From SLRI01 sp036796215 (GTDB lineage: Bacteria; Pseudomonadota; Alphaproteobacteria; Geminicoccales; Geminicoccaceae), in NCBI GenBank assembly GCA_036796215.1, contig DAIRDJ010000140.1, positions 1 to 11,818 of the forward strand: a stretch of DNA of 11,818 nt, read 5' to 3'. Below the pieces are notes generated by a model. It searched no databases and was not told where the DNA came from. It saw only the letters and a list, made by a program, of their open reading frames with translations. Positions 5,596 through 11,818 of this stretch are shown piece after piece; position 1 is the first letter of the stretch; each line of letters opens with the position of its first letter. Position numbers and translations under genes: made by a program.

Positions 5596-6428
5596 CGGCC
5601 GATGCCGGTGCTCTCGCCAATCGTTGCGGGATCAAAAGTGCCGGTGAAGCTCCTGGCCCAGGGGCCGGTCATGGCGACCGGGCCATCGCCGGGCCAGGCG
5701 AGCTCCAGCTGTCCGCCATCCAAGATAAGGGTTGCGCTGTCCTTTGCGAGGCTTAGCCGAACAGCCGCCACCATCGCCGCACAGGCACCGCTGCCACAGG
5801 CGAGCGTCAGGCCGGCGCCGCGCTCGTGAACCCTGAGGCGGATCCGACCGGGAGCGATGACCGTGGCGAAGCCGATATTGGCACCGTTCGGGAAGATCGG
5901 GTGGTGGGCCAAGGCCGGGCCGATGGTCTCGATGCGGTCGACATTGTCCACGAAGAACACGGCATGCGGATTGCCCATGCTCACACAGACGGCCGGCGGC
6001 AGGCCCTCGATGTCGAAGTCCACGGCGGCCGTGTCGGCGGGCTCGGCCAGCGGGATCTGCTCCCAGGCGAGCCCTGGTGTCGTCATCTGCACGGTGATCC
6101 GGCCGTCGGGGTGACGCTCGGCCGGGAGCAGGCCGGCTTTGGTCTCGAGGGTGACCCGATCGCGGCCCATCTCCTCGGCGACAAGGCCGGCGATGCAGCG
6201 GCTGGCGTTGCCGCAGGCCGCGGATTCGCCGCCGTCCGGGTTGAAGAAGTGGACCATGATGTCGGCTGTCTCGCTCGGCTCCAGGAGCACGAGCTGGTCG
6301 AAGCCGATCCCACGATGCCGGTCGGCGAGCCGCTGGATCAGGTCGGCGTCGAGCGACAGCGGCTTCGCCCGCGCGTCGAGGACGACGAAGTCGTTGCCGA
6401 GGCCGTGCATCTTGAGAAATGCGGTCAT
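5592..6428 (-). CDS. dapF: Diaminopimelate epimerase
   Basis: Cofactor-free epimerase turning LL-diaminopimelate into the meso form, used in peptidoglycan and lysine synthesis. The 278 residues begin MTAFLKMHGLGNDFVVLDAR, the usual family start. The two catalytic cysteines are visible as C72 (GGESAACGNASRCIAG) and C211 (LTLACGSGACAAM); substrate-site motifs MGNPHAVFFV (151-160) and NGANIGFATV (181-190) are present. In HERGAGLTLACGSG a leucine stands where many DapF proteins have glutamate (ERGAGET); I believe this is common in alphaproteobacteria. The start at 6428 is set by family alignment, not by a ribosome binding site: none is evident upstream. First gene of the dapF-mtaB-ftsY-mlaD-DUF2155 run; its stop overlaps the mtaB start. 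Confidence 0.95.
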   Translation of the reverse strand: MTAFLKMHGLGNDFVVLDARAKPLSLDADLIQRLADRHRGIGFDQLVLLEPSETADIMVHFFNPDGGESAACGNASRCIAGLVAEEMGRDRVTLETKAGLLPAERHPDGRITVQMTTPGLAWEQIPLAEPADTAAVDFDIEGLPPAVCVSMGNPHAVFFVDNVDRIETIGPALAHHPIFPNGANIGFATVIAPGRIRLRVHERGAGLTLACGSGACAAMVAAVRLSLAKDSATLILDGGQLELAWPGDGPVAMTGPWARSFTGTFDPATIGESTGIGR

Positions 6429-6468
6429 GCGCTGCGGGATAGGGCGGATGGCGCGAAAGTGCAATTGG

Positions 6469-6496
6469 TTGGCGCGGTTGCGATCCCCTCTATAAT
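6469..6496 (+). promoter_or_regulatory. Sigma70-like promoter of the Uma2 gene
   Basis: TTGGCG (6469-6474, 4 of 6 to the -35 consensus) and a perfect TATAAT (6491-6496) are separated by 16 nt. They lie 17 bp before the ATG at 6514, with GGAGG at 6504-6508. The 85-bp space between the divergent dapF and Uma2 genes shows no comparably clear promoter for dapF. Confidence 0.65.
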
Positions 6497-6513
6497 GCGG
6501 GACGGAGGGCAAG

Positions 6514-7107
6514 ATGGCCGAGCAGGCATCGACGAACGAGCGGATGACGGTGGACGCGTTCCTCCAGTGGGACGACGGCACCGACACGCGCTACGAGCTG
6601 ATCGACGGGCGGGTCGTGGCGATGAACCCGCCGATGGCGCCACATGCGGCGTTGGTGGCCAGCGTCACTGCATCATTGTTTCCACGTGTGCCCCGCGGAT
6701 GTCGCGTCTACACTGCGGGCGGTGCACGCAATCGCGCCGACGATTGGAATTTTCGGGTGCCGGATGTGGTCGTGTCGTGCACCCGAAGCGAGCAGAACTG
6801 GGTCGAAGCGCCGGTCCTCGTCTGCGAGATCCTGTCGCCGTCTACGGCGCGACTCGACATCACGACGAAGCTGGATTTCTACCGCGCCCTGCCGAGTGTG
6901 CAGGAAATCCTGGTGCTTCGGACCACCAAGCGGCATGTGACCCTGTGGCGACGCGCCGAGGCGCAGTGGATCGTTGAAGATTTCATCGGCTCCGCCCTGG
7001 TGCCGCTGGCGGCAACGGAACGACCGATGCCGCTCGATGAGGTCTACGCGCCGATCGACGTCGACGACGGGGGCGAAACCGGGGCAACCCGCGGCGATCC
7101 GACTTGA
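6514..7107 (+). CDS. Uma2 family (DUF820) putative endonuclease
   Basis: A 197-residue protein of the Uma2 family, which has the PD-(D/E)XK nuclease fold; biological roles are mostly unknown. Family marks in order: MTVDAFLQW (11-19), RYELIDGRVVAM (26-37), RVPDVVVSC (81-89), VCEILSPSTARLD (103-115) and KLDFYRALPSVQEILVL (119-135). D84, E105 and K119 match the expected catalytic residues by eye. It has its own good promoter and ribosome binding site (GGAGG, 6504-6508). It lies between dapF and ffh, two genes of the conserved cluster, and is likely a later insertion. No partner gene, toxin or antitoxin accompanies it. No action on any particular DNA should be assumed. Confidence 0.88.
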   Translation: MAEQASTNERMTVDAFLQWDDGTDTRYELIDGRVVAMNPPMAPHAALVASVTASLFPRVPRGCRVYTAGGARNRADDWNFRVPDVVVSCTRSEQNWVEAPVLVCEILSPSTARLDITTKLDFYRALPSVQEILVLRTTKRHVTLWRRAEAQWIVEDFIGSALVPLAATERPMPLDEVYAPIDVDDGGETGATRGDPT

Positions 7108-7268
7108 CGATCCGGGCTGTGCACGCCTAGAAGACAGTTTCGCGGCGCTGCGTCGGGCGGCGGCGCGCACTTTTGCGTGAAGACTTCCGTGTCGCGTATC
7201 GACGTCACTGATGAGGACAACGCGTCGGCCGTCGGCTCTGCGCCGATCGCCGGCTTTTGGTGCCGGAC

Positions 7269-8624
7269 ATGTTTGAGAGCCTGAGTGATCGACTGGGTGG
7301 CGTTTTCGACGGGCTGCGCAAGCGTGGCGCGCTCGACGAGGACGACGTCGCCGCAGCGATGCGCGAGATCCGGATCGCCCTGCTCGAGGCCGACGTCGCC
7401 CTGCCGGTGGTCAAGACCTTCGTCGCCAAGGTCAAGGAACGGGCGATCGGCCAGGAGGTGATCCGCTCGGTCACGCCCGGGCAGATGGTCGTCAAGATCG
7501 TCCACGACCAGCTCGTCGAGCTGCTCGGCGGCGAGAACGCCGGGCTCAATCAGGGCGGGCCGCCGACCGTCATTCTGATGGCGGGCCTGCAGGGCTCCGG
7601 CAAGACGACGACCTCGGGCAAGCTGGCGCTGCGCCTCAAGGAAAAGGACAGAAAGCGGGTACTGCTCGCTTCGCTCGACGTGCAGCGGCCGGCAGCCCAG
7701 CACCAGCTCGAGGTCTTGGCCGGCCAGGCCGGGGTGGAGAGTGCGGCGATCGTGCCGGGCGAGGACCCGCTCGCCATCACCAGGCGGGCGCTCGATCAGG
7801 CCAAGCGCAACGGCTTCGACGTCCTGATCCTCGATACGGCAGGCCGGCTGGCGATCGACGAGGCCTTGATGGCCGAGTTGATCAAGGTGCGCGATCTGGC
7901 CCAGCCGCACGAGACCTTGCTGGTCGCCGACAGCCTGACCGGACAGGACGCCGTCAACGTCGCCCGCCACTTCGCCGACGGGGTAGGGGTCACGGGCATC
8001 GTCCTGACCCGCATGGACGGCGACGCCCGCGGTGGTGCGGCACTCAGCATGCGCGAGGTCACGGGCCAGCCGATCAAGTTCGTCGGCACCTCGGAAAAGC
8101 TTTCGGGCCTCGATGCGTTCCATCCCGAGCGGATGGCCAACCGCATCCTTTCCATGGGCGACGTCGTCAGCTTCGTCGAGAAGGCGACGGAGACGGTCGA
8201 CCAGGCCGAGGCCGAGAAGCTGGCCCGGAAGATGAGCAAGGGCCGCTTCACGCTGGAAGACATGCAGGCCCAGCTCAAGCAGGTCGGCAAGATGGGCGGG
8301 ATGAGCGGCATCCTCGGCATGCTGCCCGGGGTCGGCAAGATCAAGAAGCAGCTGGCCGAGGCCAATATCGACGAGCAGATCCTGGTCCGCCAGTCGGCGA
8401 TCATCGACAGCATGACCCGCCACGAGCGGCGCAACCCGGACGTCATCGCCGCCTCGCGCAAGAAGCGGATCGCCGCCGGCTCCGGCACCTCGGTGCAGGA
8501 GGTCAACAAGCTCTTGAAGCAGCATCGCCAGATGCACGACATGATGAAGAAGATGAAGAAGGCGGGCGGCCCCAAGCAGTTCTTCGGCCGACACATGCCG
8601 CCGGGCATGCTGCCGCGGCACTGA
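7269..8624 (+). CDS. ffh: Signal recognition particle protein Ffh (SRP54)
   Basis: The GTPase that, with 4.5S RNA, binds signal sequences of nascent membrane proteins and hands them to FtsY. The 451 residues contain the N domain (1-90), G domain and methionine-rich M domain (about 300-451). Motifs: P-loop AGLQGSGKTTT (105-115), DVQRPAAQHQLEVLA (137-151), DTAGRLAIDEALMAEL (189-204), TRMDGDARGGAALS (247-260) and the M-domain stretch GKMGGMSGILGMLPGVGK (340-357), with SGTSVQEVNKLLKQ (405-418) for RNA binding. ATG at 7269 was chosen because MFESLSDRLG is the family start; a TTG at 7257 adds only four residues. Ribosome binding is weak (GGTGCCGG). No 4.5S RNA gene was recognised in the window. It heads the rpsP-rimM-trmD-rplS run. 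Confidence 0.96.
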   Translation: MFESLSDRLGGVFDGLRKRGALDEDDVAAAMREIRIALLEADVALPVVKTFVAKVKERAIGQEVIRSVTPGQMVVKIVHDQLVELLGGENAGLNQGGPPTVILMAGLQGSGKTTTSGKLALRLKEKDRKRVLLASLDVQRPAAQHQLEVLAGQAGVESAAIVPGEDPLAITRRALDQAKRNGFDVLILDTAGRLAIDEALMAELIKVRDLAQPHETLLVADSLTGQDAVNVARHFADGVGVTGIVLTRMDGDARGGAALSMREVTGQPIKFVGTSEKLSGLDAFHPERMANRILSMGDVVSFVEKATETVDQAEAEKLARKMSKGRFTLEDMQAQLKQVGKMGGMSGILGMLPGVGKIKKQLAEANIDEQILVRQSAIIDSMTRHERRNPDVIAASRKKRIAAGSGTSVQEVNKLLKQHRQMHDMMKKMKKAGGPKQFFGRHMPPGMLPRH

Positions 8625-8642
8625 CCCCCTTCCCTTTCGCCG

Positions 8643-8670
8643 TTCGCAATCGCAGAGTTTCACTTAGACT
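8643..8670 (+). promoter_or_regulatory. Candidate promoter for rpsP
   Basis: In the 77-bp gap between ffh and rpsP, TTCGCA (8643-8648) and TAGACT (8665-8670), each 4 of 6 to sigma70 consensus, are 16 nt apart. A short repeat CAGACCCAG follows twice (8671-8679 and 8685-8693) before the ribosome binding site. The signal is weak, and read-through from ffh is equally possible. Confidence 0.3.
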
Positions 8671-8701
8671 CAGACCCAGTCACCCAGACCCAGGAAGACC
8701 A

Positions 8702-9043
8702 ATGGCCGTCAAGATCCGTCTCGCCCGTGGTGGCGCCAAGAAGCGCCCGTTCTACCGTATCGTCGCAGCCGACTCGCGTTTCGCGCGCGACGGCCGGTTC
8801 CTCGAGAAGCTCGGGCACTACAACCCCCTGCTCCCCGACGATCATCCCGACCGCTTCGTCATGAACGAGGAGCGGGTGAAGCACTATCTCGGCCACGGGG
8901 CGCAGGTCAGCGACCGCATGGCGCGCTTCCTCGACAAGGCGGGCATCCTGCCGGGCGCCACCCGCCAGCGCGGCACAGGCAAGAAGGCCGCCGAGATCGC
9001 CGCCGAGAAGGCCAAGGCCGAAGCCGCGGCCGCCGAGGCCTGA
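8702..9043 (+). CDS. rpsP: 30S ribosomal protein bS16
   Basis: Small-subunit ribosomal protein that helps fold the 5' domain of 16S rRNA. The 113 residues begin with the typical MAVKIRLARGGAKKRPFYRI and continue with RFLEKLGHYNPL (33-44) and RVKHYLGHGAQVSDRMARFL (58-77). The C-terminal tail (about 90-113) is rich in alanine, lysine and glutamate, a common extension in alphaproteobacteria. AGGAAG lies 5 nt before the ATG, a clear ribosome binding site. It follows ffh by 77 bp and precedes rimM by 22 bp, the conserved order. Confidence 0.97.
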   Translation: MAVKIRLARGGAKKRPFYRIVAADSRFARDGRFLEKLGHYNPLLPDDHPDRFVMNEERVKHYLGHGAQVSDRMARFLDKAGILPGATRQRGTGKKAAEIAAEKAKAEAAAAEA

Positions 9044-9065
9044 GCGCTGGTTTCGGGCGGGACCA

Positions 9066-9593
9066 ATGGTCGAGAGCGCACCTGCTGAGCAGAAGCTCGT
9101 CTGTGTGGCCGCCGTGGCGGCCGCACACGGGGTGCGTGGTGCCTTGAAGCTCAAGACCTTCACCGAGGATCCCCTGAATGTCGGCGCCTATGGACCACTA
9201 TTGGACGAGGCAGGGCATGAGCTCTTCAGCGTCCGGGTGACAGCACCCACCAAGGGTGGGGTGATCGTCGAGGCCGCAGGGATCACCGACCGGGATGCCG
9301 CCGGGGCCTTGCGCGGGCTTCGCCTCTTCGTGCCGCGCCAGCGCTTGCCGGAGCCCGAGGCCGACAGCTTCTACTACGAGGACCTGGTCGGGCTCGCCCT
9401 CGTCGACACGGACGGCCGTGCTCTCGGGCAGGTGATCGCGGTGCACGATTTCGGCGCCGGCGAGGTGCTCGAGTACTGCGACGAGACGGGACAGAGCGGC
9501 ATGGTCGCCTTTGCGACGGCCCTCGTGCCCGAGGTCGATCTGGCCCGGGGCCGGGTCGTGGTCGTTCCGGAAGTCCGGGAGGCTGCGGCATGA
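9066..9593 (+). CDS. rimM: Ribosome maturation factor RimM
   Basis: Assists late assembly of the 30S head, working on uS19 and the neighbouring 16S rRNA. The 175 residues have an N-terminal RimM domain (about 10-95; VAAVAAAHGVRGALKLKTFT, LRGLRLFVPRQRLP) and a C-terminal PRC-barrel (about 100-172; FYYEDLVGLALVDTDGR, DFGAGEVLEY, ALVPEVDLARGRVVV). Length is normal. GGGCGGGA lies 4 nt before the start. The stop overlaps the trmD start as ATGA, the usual coupling of these two genes. rpsP is 22 bp upstream. Confidence 0.95.
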   Translation: MVESAPAEQKLVCVAAVAAAHGVRGALKLKTFTEDPLNVGAYGPLLDEAGHELFSVRVTAPTKGGVIVEAAGITDRDAAGALRGLRLFVPRQRLPEPEADSFYYEDLVGLALVDTDGRALGQVIAVHDFGAGEVLEYCDETGQSGMVAFATALVPEVDLARGRVVVVPEVREAAA

Positions 9594-10309
9594 ACTGGCG
9601 TGCCTCGGTGCTCACCATCTTTCCCGAGATGTTTCCGGGCCCGCTCGGCCAGTCGCTCCTCGGCAAGGCGCTCGAGGCCGGCCTCTGGTCGCTCGAGGCC
9701 GTGGACATCCGCAACTTCGCGACCGACCGGCATCGCAGCGTCGACGACGTCCCGTTCGGCGGCGGTGCGGGCATGGTGATGCGGGCCGAGGTTGTCGACC
9801 GGGCGGTCGAGGCCGTGCATGGCCCCGATGATCCGCGGCCACTGCTCTACATGAGCCCGAAGGGTGCCCGCTTCGATCAGGCGACGGCCCGCGAGCTCGC
9901 CGCCGGGCCCGGCTGCGTCATCCTCTGTGGCCGCTACGAGGGGGTCGACGAGCGGGTGCTCGAGAAGCATCGGTTGCGCGAGGTGTCCCTGGGCGATTTC
10001 GTCATGACCGGCGGCGAAATCGCGGCCATGGCGCTGCTCGATGCCACTGTCAGGCTCTTGCCGGGTGTCGTAGGAACCGCGGCGTCGCTGGACGAGGAGA
10101 GCTTCGCGCAAGGACTCCTCGAATACCCGCACTATACCCGTCCACAGACCTGGCAGGGTCGCACCGTGCCCGAGGTGCTGCTCTCCGGGCATCATGGCCG
10201 CATCCGCGCCTGGCGGCAGGCCATGGCCCTCGATCTCACCCGCCGTCGCCGTCCGGACCTTCTCGACCCGGAAGCCTTGGACGATCGCGGCCGCATCGAA
10301 ACGCATTGA
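9590..10309 (+). CDS. trmD: tRNA (guanine37-N1) methyltransferase TrmD
   Basis: Essential SPOUT-class methyltransferase placing m1G at tRNA position 37, which prevents +1 frameshifts. The 239 residues show VDDVPFGGGAGMVM (51-64), the knot motifs CGRYEGVDERV (113-123) and SLGDFVMTGGEIAAMAL (133-149), then EESFAQGLLEYPHYTRP (169-185) and VPEVLLSGHHGRI (193-205). A glutamate stands in EESF where E. coli has the proposed catalytic base Asp169 (EDSF, aligned by eye). The start overlaps rimM (ATGA). rplS follows after 54 bp. Family call is secure. Confidence 0.97.
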   Translation: MNWRASVLTIFPEMFPGPLGQSLLGKALEAGLWSLEAVDIRNFATDRHRSVDDVPFGGGAGMVMRAEVVDRAVEAVHGPDDPRPLLYMSPKGARFDQATARELAAGPGCVILCGRYEGVDERVLEKHRLREVSLGDFVMTGGEIAAMALLDATVRLLPGVVGTAASLDEESFAQGLLEYPHYTRPQTWQGRTVPEVLLSGHHGRIRAWRQAMALDLTRRRRPDLLDPEALDDRGRIETH

Positions 10310-10363
10310 CAGGCGATTTCACCGTCGCCCTTTCCCAGCCCTGAACATGGCGGAGTGCCAACC

Positions 10364-10795
10364 ATGAACGTCATCCAACAGATCGAGCAGCAGCAGGTCG
10401 CGGCACTCAGCCAGTCCCGGCAGATCCCGGACTTCCGCCCGGGCGACACCGTCCGGGTCAATGTCCGTGTGATCGAGGGCAACCGCGAGCGCGTGCAGGC
10501 CTTCGAGGGCGTCTGCATCGCCAGGCGCAATCGCAGCGTGAACTCGTCCTTCACCGTCCGCAAGATCTCCTATGGCGAGGGCGTCGAGCGGGTGTTCCCG
10601 CTCTACAGCCCTCGGATCGACAGCATCGAGGTGGTGCGCCACGGCAAGGTCCGGCGGGCCAAGCTCTATTACCTGCGCGGTCGGCGCGGCAAGTCGGCGC
10701 GCATCGCCGAGCGGCGCATCGACAAGGCGGGGATCGTTCTCGACAACGGCAATGCTGCGGCGGCCGAGGTGCAGACGGACAACGGTGCCGCTTGA
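10364..10795 (+). CDS. rplS: 50S ribosomal protein bL19
   Basis: Large-subunit protein at the interface of the 30S and 50S particles. The 143 residues begin MNVIQQIEQQQVAALSQSRQ and contain the KOW/SH3-like core FRPGDTVRVNVRVIEGNRER (about 25-44), QAFEGVCIARRN and SFTVRKISYGEGVERVFPLY, and the basic LYYLRGRRGKSARIAE near the end. The last 25 or so residues form an alanine-rich tail. ATG at 10364 was chosen because GGAG lies 8 nt upstream and the family start follows; a GTG at 10355 overlaps that site. It sits in its conserved place after trmD. Confidence 0.97.
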   Translation: MNVIQQIEQQQVAALSQSRQIPDFRPGDTVRVNVRVIEGNRERVQAFEGVCIARRNRSVNSSFTVRKISYGEGVERVFPLYSPRIDSIEVVRHGKVRRAKLYYLRGRRGKSARIAERRIDKAGIVLDNGNAAAAEVQTDNGAA

Positions 10796-10826
10796 TAACC
10801 GGCCATCGAGCGCCGAGATGAGCAAC

Positions 10827-10850
10827 GGGCGGCGCCGGAGCGTGCCGCCC
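10827..10850 (+). terminator. GC hairpin between rplS and leuC
   Basis: GGGCGGCGC (10827-10835) pairs with GTGCCGCCC (10842-10850) through 9 bp including one G-U, with a 6-nt loop. It lies 31 bp past the rplS stop. No T-run follows (AGATCGGC), so it is either a weak terminator, an attenuating structure before leuC, or chance in GC-rich DNA. Confidence 0.3.
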
Positions 10851-10878
10851 AGATCGGCATGACGACAGGATGATGGTG

Positions 10879-11818
10879 ATGGCAGCGGCGGCGAACGGTC
10901 CCCGAACACTCTTCGACAAGATCTGGCAGGCGCATCTGGTCGAGGTGCAGGACGACGGCACCTGCCTCATCTATATCGACCGGCATCTCGTCCACGAGGT
11001 GACGAGCCCGCAGGCGTTCGAGGGGCTGCGGGCCGCGGGTCGCACGGTGCGCCGGCCGGAGGCGACCCTCGCCGTGGTCGACCACAACGTGCCCACCGAC
11101 CCCGATCGGGCCAAGGGGATCAAGGACGAGACCGCCCGCATCCAGGTCGAAGCGCTCGAGCACAACGCCAAGGCGTTCGGCATCGAGCTCTTCGACGTCA
11201 CCGATCTCAGGCAGGGCATCGTCCACATCATCGGCCCCGAGCAGGGCTTCACGCTGCCGGGGACGACCATTGTCTGCGGCGACAGCCACACATCGACGCA
11301 TGGCGCCTTCGGGGCCCTGGCCTTCGGCATCGGCACGTCCGAGGTCGAGCACGTGCTGGCGACCCAGACGCTGCTGCAGAAGCGGCCGAAGAACATGCGG
11401 ATCACCGTCGAGGGCGAACTCGGCTTCGGGGTGACCGCCAAGGATGTGATCCTTGCGATCATCGGCAAGATCGGCACGGCCGGCGGCACCGGCCACGTGA
11501 TCGAGTATGCGGGCTCGGTCGTCCGCGACCTCTCGATGGAGGGGCGGATGACCATCTGCAACATGTCGATCGAGGCGGGTGCCCGGGCCGGTCTGATCGC
11601 TCCCGACGAGAAGACCTACGCCTACATCAAGGGCCGGCCGATGGCGCCCAAGGGCGAGGCCTTCGAAGCGGCCGTGGCCTACTGGCGGACCCTGCCGTCA
11701 GACGAGGGGGCGTTCTACGACAAGGATGTGACGCTCGAGGCCCTGGACATCGAGCCGCAGGTCACCTGGGGGACGAGCCCGCAGGACGTGGTGCCGATCA
11801 CCGGCCGGGTGCCCGATC
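10879..11818 (+). CDS. leuC: 3-isopropylmalate dehydratase large subunit (partial)
   Basis: Iron-sulfur isomerase of leucine synthesis, working with LeuD. The visible 313 residues are the N-terminal two-thirds; the right edge of the window cuts the gene. Motifs include RTLFDKIWQAHLV (9-21), LIYIDRHLVHEVTSPQAFEG (30-49), VVDHNVPT, the aconitase-family stretch VCGDSHTSTHGAFGALAFG (132-150), GTSEVEHVLATQTLLQ and MTICNMSIEAGARAGLIAPD (224-243). Most cluster cysteines lie beyond the edge. Four in-frame starts occur close together, ATG 10870, ATG 10873, GTG 10876 and ATG 10879; the last was chosen because AGGA (10867-10870) is 8 nt upstream. It is 83 bp after rplS, a common alphaproteobacterial arrangement. 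Confidence 0.95.
   Translation, partial: MAAAANGPRTLFDKIWQAHLVEVQDDGTCLIYIDRHLVHEVTSPQAFEGLRAAGRTVRRPEATLAVVDHNVPTDPDRAKGIKDETARIQVEALEHNAKAFGIELFDVTDLRQGIVHIIGPEQGFTLPGTTIVCGDSHTSTHGAFGALAFGIGTSEVEHVLATQTLLQKRPKNMRITVEGELGFGVTAKDVILAIIGKIGTAGGTGHVIEYAGSVVRDLSMEGRMTICNMSIEAGARAGLIAPDEKTYAYIKGRPMAPKGEAFEAAVAYWRTLPSDEGAFYDKDVTLEALDIEPQVTWGTSPQDVVPITGRVPD

Noticed and set aside
3979..5829. Very long plus-strand frame opposite mtaB and ftsY
   Set aside because: It is the antisense of two genes with full catalytic motifs; it shows no family features of its own.
7108..7268. 4.5S RNA or other RNA gene upstream of ffh
   Set aside because: No long stem or conserved SRP RNA loop could be seen; only a weak, unconvincing promoter-like pair (TTGCGT 7173, TATCGA 7197).
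7257..7269. TTG start for ffh at 7257
   Set aside because: Adds only MVPD before the conserved MFESL start; no better ribosome binding site.
7044..8663. Minus-strand 539-codon frame opposite ffh
   Set aside because: Antisense shadow: ffh on the plus strand carries all SRP54 motifs, while this product is low-complexity His/Leu/Asp-rich.

Overview
This is a high-GC stretch of chromosome that reads as an alphaproteobacterium, probably Rhodospirillales or a relative. The evidence is the gene content and order: dapF-mtaB-ftsY on one strand, ffh-rpsP-rimM-trmD-rplS-leuC on the other, a secreted DUF2155 protein with the GWMFAS / LEHPVYDVW signature, and strongly G/C-biased third codon positions. 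The taxonomic call is inferred from protein style and gene order; no database search was possible.

Layout. (1) Positions 1-1475 are accessory: a possible gene start running off the left edge, a minus-strand higB-higA toxin-antitoxin pair lying between two nearly identical 56-58 bp direct repeats, then about 600 bp without a gene that is packed with palindromes and direct repeats. (2) A small minus-strand monooxygenase-like gene (1476-1790) stands alone, followed by a third copy of the palindromic element. (3) Positions 1987-6428 hold a compact minus-strand run, dapF > mtaB > ftsY > mlaD > DUF2155, with 4-bp stop/start overlaps at three of its four junctions. (4) A Uma2-family nuclease-like gene with its own sigma70-like promoter (6469-7107) sits between dapF and ffh. 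(5) Positions 7269-11818 hold a plus-strand run, ffh, rpsP, rimM, trmD, rplS and leuC, the last cut by the right edge.

How the genes work together. Ffh and FtsY are the two GTPases of co-translational membrane targeting and lie in divergent units about 3 kb apart. bS16, RimM, TrmD and bL19 form the conserved ribosome-maturation and tRNA m1G37 cluster, while MtaB modifies the t6A37 position of other tRNAs. DapF makes meso-diaminopimelate for peptidoglycan and lysine, LeuC belongs to leucine synthesis, and MlaD with the secreted DUF2155 protein points to envelope maintenance.

The core half is ordinary. The unusual material is the repeat-flanked higBA module, the repeat cluster at 1002-1302, a small family of palindromic elements with compensatory stem changes, and a duplicated amphipathic segment in the FtsY N-terminal domain. 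No clearly new multi-gene system was found.
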